DNA of 64,000 nt from Prinia subflava (Eukaryota; Chordata; Aves; Passeriformes; Cisticolidae): contig NW_026961092.1 in NCBI RefSeq assembly GCF_021018805.1, positions 62,001-126,000 on the forward strand, given 5' to 3'. The notes beneath the pieces were generated by a model. The model was not told where the DNA came from, searched no databases, and saw only the letters and a list, made by a program, of their open reading frames with translations. Numbering within the stretch: the first letter of the stretch is position 1; each line of letters starts with the position of its first letter. Shown here in pieces: positions 47,101 through 60,600 of this stretch. Both the position numbers and the translations under genes were made by a program.

Positions 47101-47868
47101 ACAAGTGAAGTATATTTTGTACCAGTTGGTGTATTCCTCGTCTGCAGAGCAAGAGCAAAGGTTTTAGGATCTAAATTGCTTGATTTCCATGGAAGAGCTA
47201 TGTAGAACACTATGCTTTGCTGTTGCTGTGTTGGTTTTCTCAAGACACAAACCCTGTTTGTTCCCTGTGTTTTCAGCAAGCAGAGAAGCTGCTGCAGACA
47301 CTTTCTTGCCCCTTTTCCACAAGTGAAGTATATTTTGTACCAGTTGGTGTATTCCTTGTCTGCAGAGCAAGAGCAAAGGTTTTAGGACCTAAATTGCTTG
47401 ATTTCCTTGGAAGAGATATGTAGAACACTGTGCTTTGCTGTTGCTGTGTTGGTTTTCTCAAGACACAAACCCTGTTTGTTCCCTGTGTTTTCAGCAAGCA
47501 GAGAAGCTGCTGCAGACACTTTCTTGCCCCTTTTCCACAAGTGAAGTATATTTTGTACCAGTTGGTGTATTCCTCGTCTGCAGAGCAAGAGCAAAGGTGT
47601 TAGGACCTAAATTGCTTGATTTCCATGGAAGAGCTCTGTAGAACACTATGCTTTGCTGTTGCTGTGTCGGTTTTCTCAAGAAACAAACCCTGTTTGTTCT
47701 CTGTACTTGCAGCGAGCAGAGAAGCTCTTGAAGACACGTACCTGCTTTCTCCACTACTGACGTATATTTTGTACCAGTTGGTGTATTCCTCGTCTGGAGA
47801 GCAGGAGCAAAGGTTTTAGGACCTAAATTGCTTGATTTCCTTGGAAGAGATATGTAGAACACTGTGCT
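44169..47868. repeat. Domain III segment 1 (17 units, 3700 bp)
   Basis: The order is M, S, G, P, P, P, P, B, P, G, B, S, P, P, P, P, B. The first five units recur 3700 bp later at 47869. The S unit carries the rare gtcccagtttgtg (near 44509), shared only with copies near 48209 and 51695. The P units at 45259 and 45477 have aaattgtttgtt and ccctatttg markers that recur 4136 bp later. The G unit at 46129 has acacaattcctg. Confidence 0.82.
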
Positions 47869-50046
47869 TTGCTGTTACTGTGTTGGTTTTCTCAAGACAC
47901 AAGCCTTGTTAGTTGTATGTGTTTCCAGCCAGCAGAGAAGCTGCTGCAGACACTTTCTTGCCCCTTTTCCACAAGTGAAGTATATTTTGTACCAGTTGGT
48001 GTATTCCTCGTCTGCAGAGCAAGAGCAAAGGTTTTAGGATCTAAATTGCTTGTTTTCCATGGAAGAGCTATGTAGAACACTATGCTTTGCTGTTGCTGTG
48101 TTGGTTTTCTCAAGACACAAGCCCTGTTTGTTCTCTGTGTTTTCAGCAAGCAGAGAAGCTGCTGCAGACACTTTCTTGCTCCTTTTCCACTAGTGAAGTA
48201 TATTTTGTCCCAGTTTGTGTATTCCTCGTCTGCAGAGCAAGAGCAAAGGTTTTAGGATCTAAATTGCTTGTTTTCCATGGAAGAGCTATGTAGAACACTA
48301 TGCTTTGCTGTTGCTGTGTTGGTTTTCTCAAGACACAAGTCCTGTTGGTTGTCTGTGTTTGCAGCAAGCAGAGAAGCTGCTGCAGACACTTTCTTGCCCC
48401 TTTTTCACAAGTGAAGTATATTTTGTACCAGTTGGTGTGTTCCTCGTCTGCAAAGCAAGAGCAAAGGTTTTAGGACTTAAATTGCTTGATTTCCATGGAA
48501 GAGATATGTAGAACACTATGCTTTGCTGTTGCTGTGTTGGTTTTCTCAAGACACAAACCCTGTTTGTTCCCTGTGTTTTCAGCAAGCAGAGAAGCTGCTG
48601 CAGACACTTTCTTGCCCCTTTTCCACAAGTGAAGTATATTTTGTACCAGTTGGTGTATTCCTCGTCTGCAAAGCAAGAGCAAAGGTTTTAGGATCTAAAT
48701 TGCTTGTTTTCCATGGAAGAGCTATGTAGAACACTATGCTTTGCTGTTGCTGTGTTGGTTTTCTAAAGACACAAACCCTGTTTGTTCTCTGTGTTTTCAG
48801 CAAGCAGAGAAGCTGCTGCAGACACTTTCTTGCTCCTATTCCACTAGTGAAGTATATTTTGTACCAGTTGGTGTATTCCTCGTCTGGAGAGCAGGAGCAA
48901 AGGTTTTAGGACCTAAATTGCTTGATTTCCTTGGAAGAGATATGTAGAACACTGTGCTTTGCTGTTGCTGTGTTGGTTTTCTCAAGACACAAACCCTGTT
49001 TGTTCCCTGTGTTTTCCGCAAGCAGAGAAACTGCTGCAGACACTTTCTTGCCCCTTTTCCACAAGTGAAGTATATTTTGTACCAGTTGGTGTATTCCTCG
49101 TCTGCAGAGCAAGAGCAAAGGTTTTAGGATCTAAATTGCTTGTTTTCCATGGAAGAGCTCTGTAGAACACTATGCTTTGCTGTTGCTGTGTTGGTTTTCT
49201 AAAGACACAAACCCTGTTTGTTCCCTGTGTTTTCAGCAAGCAGAGAAGCTGCTGCAGACACTTTCTTGCCCCTTTTCCACAAGTGAAGTATATTTTGTAC
49301 CAGTTGGTGTATTCCTTGTCTGCAGAGCAAGAGCAAAGGTTTTAGGACCTAAATTGCTTGATTTCCTTGGAAGAGATATGTAGAACACTGTGCTTTGCTG
49401 TTGCTGTGTTGGTTTTCTCAAGACACAAACCCTGTTTGTTCCCTGTGTTTGCAGCAAGCAGAGAAGCTGCTGCAGACACTTTCTTGCCCCTTTTCCACAA
49501 GTGAAGTATATTTTGTACCAGTTGGTGTATTCCTCGTCTGCAGAGCAAGAGCAAAGGTTTTAGGATCTAAATTGTTTGTTTTCCATGGAAGAGCTATGTA
49601 GAACACTATGCTTTGCTGTTGCTGTGTTGGTTTTCTAAAGACACAAACCCTATTTGTTCCCTGTGTTTTCAGCAAGCAGAGAAGCTGCTGCAGACACTTT
49701 CTTGCCCCTTTTCCACAAGTGAAGTATATTTTGTACCAGTTGGTGTATTCCTTGTCGGCAGAGCAAGAGCAAAGGTTTTAGGATCTAAATTGCTTGATTT
49801 CCATGGAAGAGCTCTGTAGAACACTATGCTTTGCTGTTGCTGTGTCGGTTTTCTCAAGAAACAAACCCTGTTTGTTCTCTGTACTTGCAGCGAGCAGAGA
49901 AGCTCTTGAAGACACGTACCTGCTTTCTCCACTACTGACGTATATTTTGTACCAGTTGGTGTATTCCTCGTCTGGAGAGCAGGAGCAAAGGTTTTAGGAC
50001 CTAAATTGCTTGATTTCCTTGGAAGAGATATGTAGAACACTGTGCT
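47869..50046. repeat. Domain III segment 2 (10 units, 2178 bp)
   Basis: The order is M, S, G, P, P, P, P, P, P, B. It matches the first eight units of segment 1, but with two extra P units (48959 and 49177) inserted: the offset to segment 1 is 3700 bp before them and 4136 bp after, a difference of exactly two units (436 bp). The unit at 48959 has ttttccgcaag near 49017, where the otherwise constant AG is changed. Confidence 0.82.
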
Positions 50047-50482
50047 TTGCTGTTGCTGTGTTGGTTTTCTCAAGACACAAGCCTTGTTAGTTGTATGTGT
50101 TTCCAGCGAGCAGAAAAGCTGCTGCAGACACTTTCTTGCCCCTTTTCCACTAGTGAAGTATATTTTGTACCAGTTGGTGTATTCCTCGTCTGCAGAGCAA
50201 GAGCAAAGGTTTTAGGATCTAAATTGCTTGTTTTCCATGGAAGAGCTATGTAGAACACTATGCTTTGCTGTTGCTGTGTTGGTTTTCTCAAGACACAAGT
50301 CCTGTTGGTTGTCTGTGTTTGCAGCAAGCAGAGAAGCTGCTGCAGACACTTTCTTGCCCCTTTTTCACAAGTGAAGTATATTTTGTACCAGTTGGTGTAT
50401 TCCTCGTCTGCAGAGCAAGAGCAAAGGTTTTAGGACCTAAATTGCTTGATTTCATTGGAAGAGCTATTAAGAACACTATGCT

Positions 50483-50700
50483 TTGCTGTTGCTGTGTTGG
50501 TTTTCTAAACACACAAGCCCTGTTTGTTCTCTGTGTTTTCAGCAAGCAGAGAAGCTGCTGCAGACACTTTCTTGCTCCTTTTCCACTAGTGAAGTATATT
50601 TTGTACCAGTTTGTGTATTCCTCGTCTGCAGAGCAAGAGCAAAGGTTTTAGGATCTAAATTGCTTGTTTTCCATGGAAGAGCTATGTAGAACACTATGCT
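50483..50700. repeat. Chimeric unit: N front, S body
   Basis: The front reads tttctaaacacacaagccct as in N, but the unit continues with ttctctgtgttttcagcaag and gctgctgcagacac as in S, so it is 218 bp rather than 216 bp. The preceding unit ends in an R-like cattggaagagctat with taagaac although it lacks the acggatc patch. A crossover near 50530 is the simplest explanation. Confidence 0.8.
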
Positions 50701-51789
50701 TTGCTGTTGCTGTGTTGGTTTTCTCAAGACACAAACCCTGTTTGTTCCCTGTGTTTTCAGCAAGCAGAGAAGCTGCTGCAGACACTTTCTTGCCCCTTTT
50801 TCACAAGTGAAGTATATTTTGTACCAGTTGGTGTGTTCCTCGTCTGCAAAGCAAGAGCAAAGGTTTTAGGACTTAAATTGCTTGATTTCCATGGAAGAGA
50901 TATGTAGAACACTGTGCTTTGCTGTTGCTTTGTTGGTTTTCTCAAGACACAAACCCTGTTTGTTCCCTGTGTTTTCAGCAAGCAGAGAAGCTGCTGCAGA
51001 CACTTTCTTGCCCCTTTTCCACAAGTGAAGTATATTTTGTACCAGTTGGTGTATTCCTCGTCTGCAAAGCAAGAGCAAAGGTTTTAGGATCTAAATTGCT
51101 TGTTTTCCATGGAAGAGCTATGTAGAACACTATGCTTTGCTGTTGCTGTGTTGGTTTTCTAAAGACACAAACCCTGTTTGTTCTCTGTGTTTTCAGCAAG
51201 CAGAGAAGCTGCTGCAGACACTTTCTTGCTCCTTTTCCACTAGTGAAGTATATTTTGTACCAGTTGGTGTATTCCTCGTCTGGAGAGCAGGAGCAAAGGT
51301 TTTAGGACCTAAATTGCTTGATTTCCTTGGAAGAGATATGTAGAACACTGTGCTTTGCTGTTGCTGTGTTGGTTTTCTCAAGACACAAACCCTATTTTTT
51401 CCCTGTGTTTTCAGCAAGCAGAGAAGCTGCTGCAGACACTTTCTTGCCCCTTTTCCACAAGTGAAGTATATTTTGTACCAGTTGGTGTATTCCTCGTCTG
51501 CAGAGCAAGAGCAAAGGTTTTAGGATCTAAATTGCTTGTTTTCCATGGAAGAGCTATGTAGAACACTATGCTTTGCTGTTGCTGTGTTGGTTTTCTCAAG
51601 ACACAAGCCCTGTTTGTTCCCTGTGTTTTCAGCAAGCAGAGAAGCTGCTGCAGACACTTTCTTGCTCCTTTTCCACTAGTGAAGTATATTTTGTCCCAGT
51701 TTGTGTATTCCTCGTCTGCAGAGCAAGAGCAAAGGTTTTAGGATCTAAATTGCTTGTTTTCCATGGAAGAGCTATGTAGAACACTATGC

Positions 51790-51980
51790 TTTTGCTGTTG
51801 CTGTGGTTGGTTTTCTCAAGACACAAGTCCTGTTGGTTGTCTGTGTTTGCAGCAAGCAGAGAAGCTGCTGCAGACACTTTCTTGCCCCCTTTTTCACAAG
51901 TGAAGTATATTTTGTACAGTTGGTGTGTTCCTCGTCTGCAAAGCAAGAGCAAAGGTTTTAGGACTTAAATTGCTTGATTC
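51790..51980. other. Cluster of single-base insertions and deletions
   Basis: Changes relative to all neighbours are an extra T near 51792 (tgcttttgctg), an extra G near 51805 (gctgtggttgg), an extra C near 51887 (tgccccctttttcac), a missing C near 51916 (tttgtacagttgg) and two missing bases near 51978 (gcttgattcatgg). Insertions and deletions balance, so the array phase is unchanged on both sides. Confidence 0.9.
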
Positions 51981-52226
51981 ATGGAAGAGCTATGTAGAAC
52001 ACTATGCTTTGCTGTTGCTGTGTTGGTTTTCTCAAGACACAAGCCCTGTTTGTTCTCTGTGTTTTCAGCAAGCAGAGAAGCTGCTGCAGACACTTTCTTG
52101 CTCCTTTTCCACTAGTGAAGTATATTTTGTACCAGTTTGTGTATTCCTCGTCTGCAGAGCAAGAGCAAAGGTTTTAGGATCTAAATTGCTTGTTTTCCAT
52201 GGAAGAGCTCTGTAGAACACTATGCT

Positions 52227-53314
52227 TTGCTGTTGCTGTGTTGGTTTTCTCAAGACACAAGTCCTGTTGGTTGTCTGTGTTTGCAGCAAGCAGAGAAGCT
52301 GCTGCAGACACTTTCTTGCCCCTTTTTCACAAGTGAAGTATATTTTGTACCAGTTGGTGTGTTCCTCGTCTGCAGAGACGGATCAAAGGTTTTAGGACCT
52401 AAATTGCTTGATTTCATTGGAAGAGCTATGTAGAACACTATGCTTTGCTGTTGCTGTGTTGGTTTTCTAAACACACAAGCCCTGTTTGTTCCCTGTGTTT
52501 TCAGCAAGCAGAGAAGCTCTTGAAGACACGTACCTGCTTTCTCCACTACTGACGTATATTTTGTACCAGTTGGTGTGTTCCTCGTCTGCAGAGCAAGAGC
52601 AAAGGTGTTAGGACTAAAATTGCTTGATTTCCATGGAAGAGCTCTGTAGAACACTATGCTTTGCTGTTACTGTGTTGGTTTTCTCAAGACACAAGTCTTG
52701 TTGGTTGTATGTGTTTCCAGCGAGCAGAAAAGCTGCTGCAGACACTTTCTTGCCCCTTTTCCACAAGTGAAGTATATTTTGTACCAGTTGGTGTATTCCT
52801 CTTCTGCAGAGCAAGAGCAAAGGTTTTAGGATCTAAATTGCTTGTTTTCCATGGAAGAGCTCTGTAGAACACTATGCTTTGCTGTTGCTGTGTTGGTTTT
52901 CTCAAGACACAAGTCCTGTTGGTTGTCTGTGTTTGCAGCAAGCAGAGAAGCTGCTGCAGACACTTTCTTGCCCCTTTTTCACAAGTGAAGTATATTTTGT
53001 ACCAGTTGGTGTATTCCTCGTCTGCAGAGCAAGAGCAAAGGTTTTAGGATCTAAATTGCTTGTTTTCCATGGAAGAGCTATGTAGAACACTATGCTTTGC
53101 TGTTGCTGTGTTGGTTTTCTCAAGACACAAGCCCTGTTTGTTCTCTGTGTTTTCAGCAAGCAGAGAAGCTGCTGCAGACACTTTCTTGCTCCTTTTCCAC
53201 TAGTGAAGTATATTTTTTACCAGTTTGTGTATTCCTCGTCTGCAGAGCAAGAGCAAAGGTTTTAGGATCTAAATTGCTTGTTTTCCATGGAAGAGCTCTG
53301 TAGAACACTATGCT
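52227..53314. repeat. Domain III 5-unit module R-N-M-G-S (1088 bp)
   Basis: This module reintroduces the R-N-M order after a gap of about 21 kb. It differs from domain I modules because the R tail reads gagctatgtagaacac rather than gagctattaagaacac. Its first three units recur 1088 bp later at 53315. A tail difference in the N unit (aaaggtgttagg near 52604) separates the two copies. Confidence 0.82.
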
Positions 53315-55053
53315 TTGCTGTTGCTGTGTTGGTTTTCTCAAGACACAAGTCCTGTTGGTTGTCTGTGTTTGCAGCAAGCAGAGAAGCTGCTGCAGACACT
53401 TTCTTGCCCCTTTTTCACAAGTGAAGTATATTTTGTACCAGTTGGTGTGTTCCTCGTCTGCAGAGACGGATCAAAGGTTTTAGGACCTAAATTGCTTGAT
53501 TTCATTGGAAGAGCTATGTAGAACACTATGCTTTGCTGTTGCTGTGTTGGTTTTCTAAACACACAAGCCCTGTTTGTTCCCTGTGTTTTCAGCAAGCAGA
53601 GAAGCTCTTGAAGACACGTACCTGCTTTCTCCACTACTGACGTATATTTTGTACCAGTTGGTGTGTTCCTCGTCTGCAGAGCAAGAGCAAAGGTTTTAGG
53701 ACTAAAATTGCTTGATTTCCATGGAAGAGCTCTGTAGAACACTATGCTTTGCTGTTACTGTGTTGGTTTTCTCAAGACACAAGTCTTGTTGGTTGTATGT
53801 GTTTCCAGCGAGCAGAAAAGCTGCTGCAGACACTTTCTTGCCCCTTTTCCACAAGTGAAGTATATTTTGTACCAGTTGGTGTATTCCTCTTCTGCAGAGC
53901 AAGAGCAAAGGTTTTAGGATCTAAATTGCTTGTTTTCCATGGAAGAGCTCTGTAGAACACTATGCTTTGCTGTTGCTGTGTTGGTTTTCTCAAGACACAA
54001 GTCCTGTTGGTTGTCTGTGTTTGCAGCAAGCAGAGAAGCTGCTGCAGACACTTTCTTGCCCCTTTTTACAAGTGAAGTATATTTTGTACCAGTTGGTGTG
54101 TTCCTCGTCTGCAAAGCAAGAGCAAATGTGTTAGGACCTAAATTGCTTGATTTCCATGGAAGAGCTCTGTAGAACACTATGCTTTGCTGTTGCTGTGTCG
54201 GTTTTCTCAAGAAACAAACCCTGTTTGTTCTCTGTACTTGCAGCGAGCAGAGAAGCTCTTGAAGACACGTACCTGCTTTCTCCACTACTGACGTATATTT
54301 TGTACCAGTTGGTGTATTCCTCGTCTGGAGAGCAGGAGCAAAGGTTTTAGGACCTAAATTGCTTGATTTCCTTGGAAGAGATATGTAGAACACTGTGCTT
54401 TGCTGTTGCTGTGTTGGTTTTCTCAAGACACAAACCCTGTTTGTTCCCTGTGTTTTCAGCAAGCAGAGAAGCTGCTGCAGACACTTTCTTGCCCCTTTTC
54501 CACAAGTGAAGTATATTTTGTACCAGTTGGTGTATTCCTTGTCTGCAGAGCAAGAGCAAAGGTTTTAGGATCTAAATTGCTTGATTTCCTTGGAAGAGAT
54601 ATGTAGAACACTGTGCTTTGCTGTTGCTGTGTTGGTTTTCTCAAGACACAAACCCTGTTTGTTCCCTGTGTTTTCAGCAAGCAGAGAAGCTGCTGCAGAC
54701 ACTTTCTTGCCCCTTTTCCACAAGTGAAGTATATTTTGTACCAGTTGGTGTATTCCTTGTCTGCAGAGCAAGAGCAAAGGTTTTAGGACCTAAATTGCTT
54801 GATTTCCTTGGAAGAGATATGTAGAACACTGTGCTTTGCTGTTGCTGTGTTGGTTTTCTCAAGACACAAACCCTGTTTGTTCCCTGTGTTTTCAGCAAGC
54901 AGAGAAGCTGCTGCAGACACTTTCTTGCCCCTTTTCCACAAGTGAAGTATATTTTGTACCAGTTGGTGTATTCCTCGTCTGCAGAGCAAGAGCAAAGGTT
55001 TTAGGATCTAAATTGCTTGTTTTCCATGGAAGAGCTATGTAGAACACTATGCT
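53315..55053. repeat. Domain III segment R-N-M-H-B-P-P-P (8 units)
   Basis: This resembles the middle of an X block (R-N-M-H-B) followed by three P units. The H unit at 53967 keeps the 1 bp deletion found in domain I. The B unit has the gtgtcggtttt form. The P units at 54400 and 54618 share tattccttgtctgcag. Confidence 0.8.
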
Positions 55054-57667
55054 TTGCTGTTGCTGTGTTGGTTTTCTCAAGACACAAGTCCTGTTGGTTG
55101 TCTGTGTTTGCAGCAAGCAGAGAAGCTGCTGCAGACACTTTCTTGCCCCTTTTTCACAAGTGAAGTATATTTTGTACCAGTTGGTGTGTTCCTCGTCTGC
55201 AGAGACGGATCAAAGGTTTTAGGACCTAAATTGCTTGATTTCATTGGAAGAGCTATTAAGAACACTATGCTTTGCTGTTGCTGTGTTGGTTTTCTAAACA
55301 CACAAGCCCTGTTTGTTCCCTGTGTTTTCAGCAAGCAGAGAAGCTCTTGAAGACACGTACCTGCTTTCTCCACTACTGACGTATATTTTGTACCAGTTGG
55401 TGTGTTCCTCGTCTGCAAAGAAAGAGCAAAGGTTTTAGGACTAAAATTGCTTGATTTCCATGGAAGAGCTCTGTAGAACACTATGCTTTGCTGTTACTGT
55501 GTTGGTTTTCTCAAGACACAAGTCTTGTTGGTTGTCTGTGTTTCCAGCGAGCAGAAAAGCTGCTGCAGACACTTTCTTGCCCCTTTTCCACAAGTGAAGT
55601 ATATTTTGTACCAGTTGGTGTATTCCTCTTCTGCAGAGCAAGAGCAAAGGTTTTAGGATCTAAATTGCTTGTTTTCCATGGAAGAGCTCTGTAGAACACT
55701 ATGCTTTGCTGTTGCTGTGTTGGTTTTCTGAAGACACAAGTCCTGTTGGTTGTCTGTGTTTGCAGCAAGCAGAGAAGCTGCTGCAGACACTTTCTTGCCC
55801 CTTTTCCACAAGTGAAGTATATTTTGTACCAGTTGGTGTATTCCTCGTCTGCAGAGCAAGAGCAAAGGTTTTAGGATCTAAATTGCTTGATTTCCATGGA
55901 AGAGCTATGTAGAACACTATGCTTTGCTGTTGCTGTGTTGGTTTTCTCAAGACACAAACCCTGTTTGTTCTCTGTGTTTTCAGCAAGCAGAGAAGCTGCT
56001 GCAGACACTTTCTTGCTCCTTTTCCACTAGTGAAGTATATTTTGTACCAGTTGGTGTATTCCTCGTCTGGAGAGCAGGAGCAAAGGTTTTAGGACCTAAA
56101 TTGCTTGATTTCCTTGGAAGAGATATGTAGAACACTGTGCTTTGCTGTTGCTGTGTTGGTTTTCTCAAGACACAAACCCTGTTTGTTCCCTGTGTTTTCA
56201 GCAAGCAGAGAAGCTGCTGCAGACAGTTTCTTGCCCCTTTTCCACAAGTGAAGTATATTTTGTACCAGTTGGTGTGTTCCTCGTCTGCAAAGCAAGAGCA
56301 AAGGTTTTAGGACTTAAATTGCTTGATTTCCATGGAAGAGATATGTAGAAGACTGTGCTTTGCTGTTGCTGTGTTGGTTTTCTCAAGACACAAACCCTGT
56401 TTGTTCCCTGTGTTTTCAGCAAGCAGAGAAGCTGCTGCAGACACTTTCTTGCCCCTTTTCCACAAGTGAAGTATATTTTGTACCAGTTTGTGTATTCCTC
56501 GTCTGCAGAGCAAGAGCAAAGGTTTTAGGATCTAAATTGCTTGTTTTCCATGGAAGAGCTATGTAGAACACTATGCTTTGCTGTTGCTGTGTTGGTTTTC
56601 TAAAGACACAAACCCTGTTTGTTCTCTGTGTTTTCAGCAAGCAGAGAAGCTGCTGCAGACACTTTCTTGCTCCTTTTCCACTAGTGAAGTATATTTTGTA
56701 CCAGTTGGTGTATTCCTCGTCTGGAGAGCAGGAGCAAAGGTTTTAGGACCTAAATTGCTTGATTTCCTTGGAAGAGATATGTAGAACACTGTGCTTTGCT
56801 GTTGCTGTGTTGGTTTTCTAAAGACACAAACCCTGTTTGTTCCCTGTGTTTTCAGCAAGCAGAGAAGCTGCTGCAGACACTTTCTTGCCCCTTTTCCACA
56901 AGTGAAGTATATTTTGTACCAGTTGGTGTATTCCTCGTCTGCAGAGCAAGAGCAAAGGTTTTAGGATCTAAATTGCTTGTTTTCCATGGAAGAGCTATGT
57001 AGAACACTATGCTTTGCTGTTGCTGTGTTGGTTTTCTAAAGACACAAACCCTGTTTGTTCCCTGTGTTTTCAGCAAGCAGAGAAGCTGCTGCAGACACTT
57101 TCTTGCCCCTTTTCCACAAGTGAAGTATATTTTGTACCAGTTGGTGTATTCCTTGTCTGCAGAGCAAGAGCAAAGGTTTTAGGACCTAAATTGCTTGATT
57201 TCCTTGGAAGAGATATGTAGAACACTGTGCTTTGCTGTTGCTGTGTTGGTTTTCTCAAGACACAAACCCTGTTTGTTCCCTGTGTTTTCAGCAAGCAGAG
57301 AAGCTGCTGCAGACACTTTCTTGCCCCTTTTCCACAACTGAAGTATATTTTGTACCAGTTGGTGTATTCCTCGTCTGCAGAGCAAGAGCAAAGGTTTTAG
57401 GATCTAAATTGCTTGTTTTCCATGGAAGAGCTCTGTAGAACACTATGCTTTGCTGTTGCTGTGTTGGTTTTCTCAAGACACAAGTCCTGTTGGTTGTCTG
57501 TGTTTGCAGCAAGCAGAGAAGCTGCTGCAGACACTTTCTTGCTCCTTTTCCACTAGTGAAGTATATTTTGTACCAGTTTGTGTATTCCTCGTCTGCAGAG
57601 CAAGAGCAAAGGTTTTAGGATCTAAATTGCTTGTTTTCCATGGAAGAGCTCTGTAGAACACTATGCT
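55054..57667. repeat. Domain III segment R-N-M-G, seven P, G (12 units)
   Basis: The R unit has the domain I tail with gctattaagaac. The G unit at 55706 has ttttctgaagacac, also seen in domain II G units at 33302 and 43735. The P run includes the gaagactg marker near 56351. The unit at 56360 lies 3920 bp before its counterpart at 60280. Confidence 0.8.
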
Positions 57668-60600
57668 TTGCTGTTGCTGTGTTGGTTTTCTCAAGACACA
57701 AGTCCTGTTGGTTGTCTGTGTTTGCAGCAAGCAGAGAAGCTGCTGCAGACACTTTCTTGCCCCTTTTTCACAAGTGAAGTATATTTTGTACCAGTTGGTG
57801 TGTTCCTCGTCTGCAGAGACGGATCAAAGGTTTTAGGACCTAAATTGCTTGATTTCATTGGAAGAGCTATGTAGAACACTATGCTTTGCTGTTGCTGTGT
57901 TGGTTTTCTAAACACACAAGCCCTGTTTGTTCCCTGTGTTTTCAGCAAGCAGAGAAGCTCTTGAAGACACGTACCTGCTTTCTCCGCTACTGACGTATAT
58001 TTTGTACCAGTTGGTGTGTTCCTCGTCTGCAGAGCAAGAGCAAAGGTTTTACGACTAAAATTGCTTGATTTCCATGGAAGAGCTCTGTAGAACACTATGC
58101 TTTGCTGTTACTGTGTTGGTTTTCTCAAGACACAAGTCTTGTTGGTTGTATGTGTTTCCAGCGAGCAGAAAAGCTGCTGCAGACACTTTCTTGCCCCTTT
58201 TCCACAAGTGAAGTATATTTTGTACCAGTTGGTGTATTCCTCTTCTGCAGAGCAAGAGCAAAGGTTTTAGGATCTAAATTGCTTGTTTTCCATGGAAGAG
58301 CTCTGTAGAACACTATGCTTTGCTGTTGCTGTGTTGGTTTTCTCAAGACACAAGTCCTGTTGGTTGTCTGTGTTTGCAGCAAGCAGAGAAGCTGCTGCAG
58401 ACACTTTCTTGCCCCTTTTTCACAAGTGAAGTATATTTTGTACCAGTTGGTGTGTTCCTCGTCTGCAAAGCAAGAGCAAATGTGTTAGGACCTAAATTGC
58501 TTGATTTCCATGGAAGAGCTCTGTAGAACACTATGCTTTGCTGTTGCTGTGTCGGTTTTCTCAAGAAACAAACCCTGTTTGTTCTCTGTACTTGCAGCGA
58601 GCAGAGAAGCTCTTGAAGACACGTACCTGCTTTCTCCACTACTGACGTATATTTTGTACCAGTTGGTGTATTCCTCGTCTGGAGAGCAGGAGCAAAGGTT
58701 TTAGGACCTAAATTGCTTGATTTCCTTGGAAGAGATATGTAGAACACTGTGCTTTGCTGTTGCTGTGTTGGTTTTCTCAAGACACAAACCCTGTTTGTTC
58801 CCTGTGTTTTCAGCAAGCAGAGAAGCTGCTGCAGACACTTTCTTGCCCCTTTTCCACAAGTGAAGTATATTTTGTACCAGTTGGTGTATTCCTTGTCTGC
58901 AGAGCAAGAGCAAAGGTTTTAGGATCTAAATTGCTTGATTTCCTTGGAAGAGATATGTAGAACACTGTGCTTTGCTGTTGCTGTGTTGGTTTTCTCAAGA
59001 CACAAACCCTGTTTGTTCCCTGTGTTTTCAGCAAGCAGAGAAGGTTCTGCAGACACTTTCTTGCCCCTTTTCCACAAGTGAAGTATATTTTGTACCAGTT
59101 GGTGTGTTTCTCCTCTGCAGAGCAAGAGCAAAGGTTTTAGGATCTAAATTGCTTGTTTTCCATGGAAGAGCTATGTAGAACACTAGGCTTTGCTGTTGCT
59201 GTGTTGGTTTTCTCAAGACACAAACCCTGTTTGTTCCCTGTGTTTTCAGCAAGCAGAGAAGCTGCTGCAGACACTTTCTTGCCCCTTTTCCACAAGTGAA
59301 GTATATTTTGTACCAGTTGGTGTATTCCTCGTCTGCAGAGCAAGAGCAAAGGTTTTAGGATCTAAATTGCTTGTTTTCCATGGAAGAGCTATGTAGAACA
59401 CTATGCTTTGCTGTTGCTGTGTTGGTTTTCTAAAGACACAAACCCTGTTTGTTCCCTGTGTTTTCAGCAAGCAGAGAAGCTGCTGCAGACACTTTCTTGC
59501 CCCTTTTCCACAAGTGAAGTATATTTTGTACCAGTTGGTGTATTCCTTGTCTGCAGAGCAAGAGCAAAGGTTTTAGGACCTAAATTGCTTGATTTCCTTG
59601 GAAGAGATATGTAGAACACTGTGCTTTGCTGTTGCTGTGTTGGTTTTCTCAAGACACAAACCCTGTTTGTTCCCTGTGTTTTCAGCAAGCAGAGAAGCTG
59701 CTGCAGACACTTTCTTGCCCCTTTTCCACAAGTGAAGTATATTTTGTACCAGTTGGTGTATTCCTTGTCTGCAGAGCAAGAGCAAAGGTTTTAGGATCTA
59801 AATTGCTTGTTTTCCATGGAAGAGATATGTAGAACACTGTGCTTTGCTGTTGCTGTGTTGGTTTTCTCAAGACACAAACCCTGTTTGTTCCCTGTGTTTT
59901 CAGCAAGCAGAGAAGCTGCTGCAGACACTTTCTTGCCCCTTTTCCACAAGTGAAGTATATTTTGTACCAGTTGGTGTATTCCTCGTCTGCAGAGCAAGAG
60001 CAAAGGTTTTAGGATCTAAATTGCTTGTTTTCCATGGAAGAGCTATGTAGAACACTATGCTTTGCTGTTGCTGTGTTGGTTTTCTCAAGACACAAACCCT
60101 GTTTGTTCCCTGTGTTTTCAGCAAGCAGAGAAGCTGCTGCAGACACTTTCTTGCCCCTTTTCCACAAGTGAAGTATATTTTGTACCAGTTGGTGTATTCC
60201 TCGTCTGCAGAGCAAGAGCAAAGGTTTTAGGACCTAAATTGCTTGATTTCCTTGGAAGAGATATGTAGAAGACTGTGCTTTGCTGTTGCTGTGTTGGTTT
60301 TCTCAAGACACAAACCCTGTTTGTTCCCTGTGTTTTCAGCAAGCAGAGAAGCTGCTGCAGACACTTTCTTGCCCCTTTTCCACAAGTGAAGTATATTTTG
60401 TACCAGTTGGTGTATTCCTCGTCTGCAGAGCAAGAGCAAAGGTTTTAGGATCTAAATTGCTTGTTTTCCATGGAAGAGCTATGTAGAACACTATGCTTTG
60501 CTGTTGCTGTGTTGGTTTTCTAAAGACACAAACCCTGTTTGTTCTCTGTGTTTTCAGCAAGCAGAGAAGCTGCTGCAGACACTTTCTTGCTCCTTTTCCA

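Larger units (their letters stand above)
50047..52226. repeat. Domain III segment 3 (10 units), mixed, with the second indel cluster
   Basis: The order is M, G, chimeric N/S, P, P, P, P, S, G, S. The units near 50701-51354 match 48305-48958 at an offset of about 2396 bp. The P unit at 51355 has ccctattttttccc. The ninth unit (from about 51791) contains five indel sites that cancel in total length. Confidence 0.78.
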
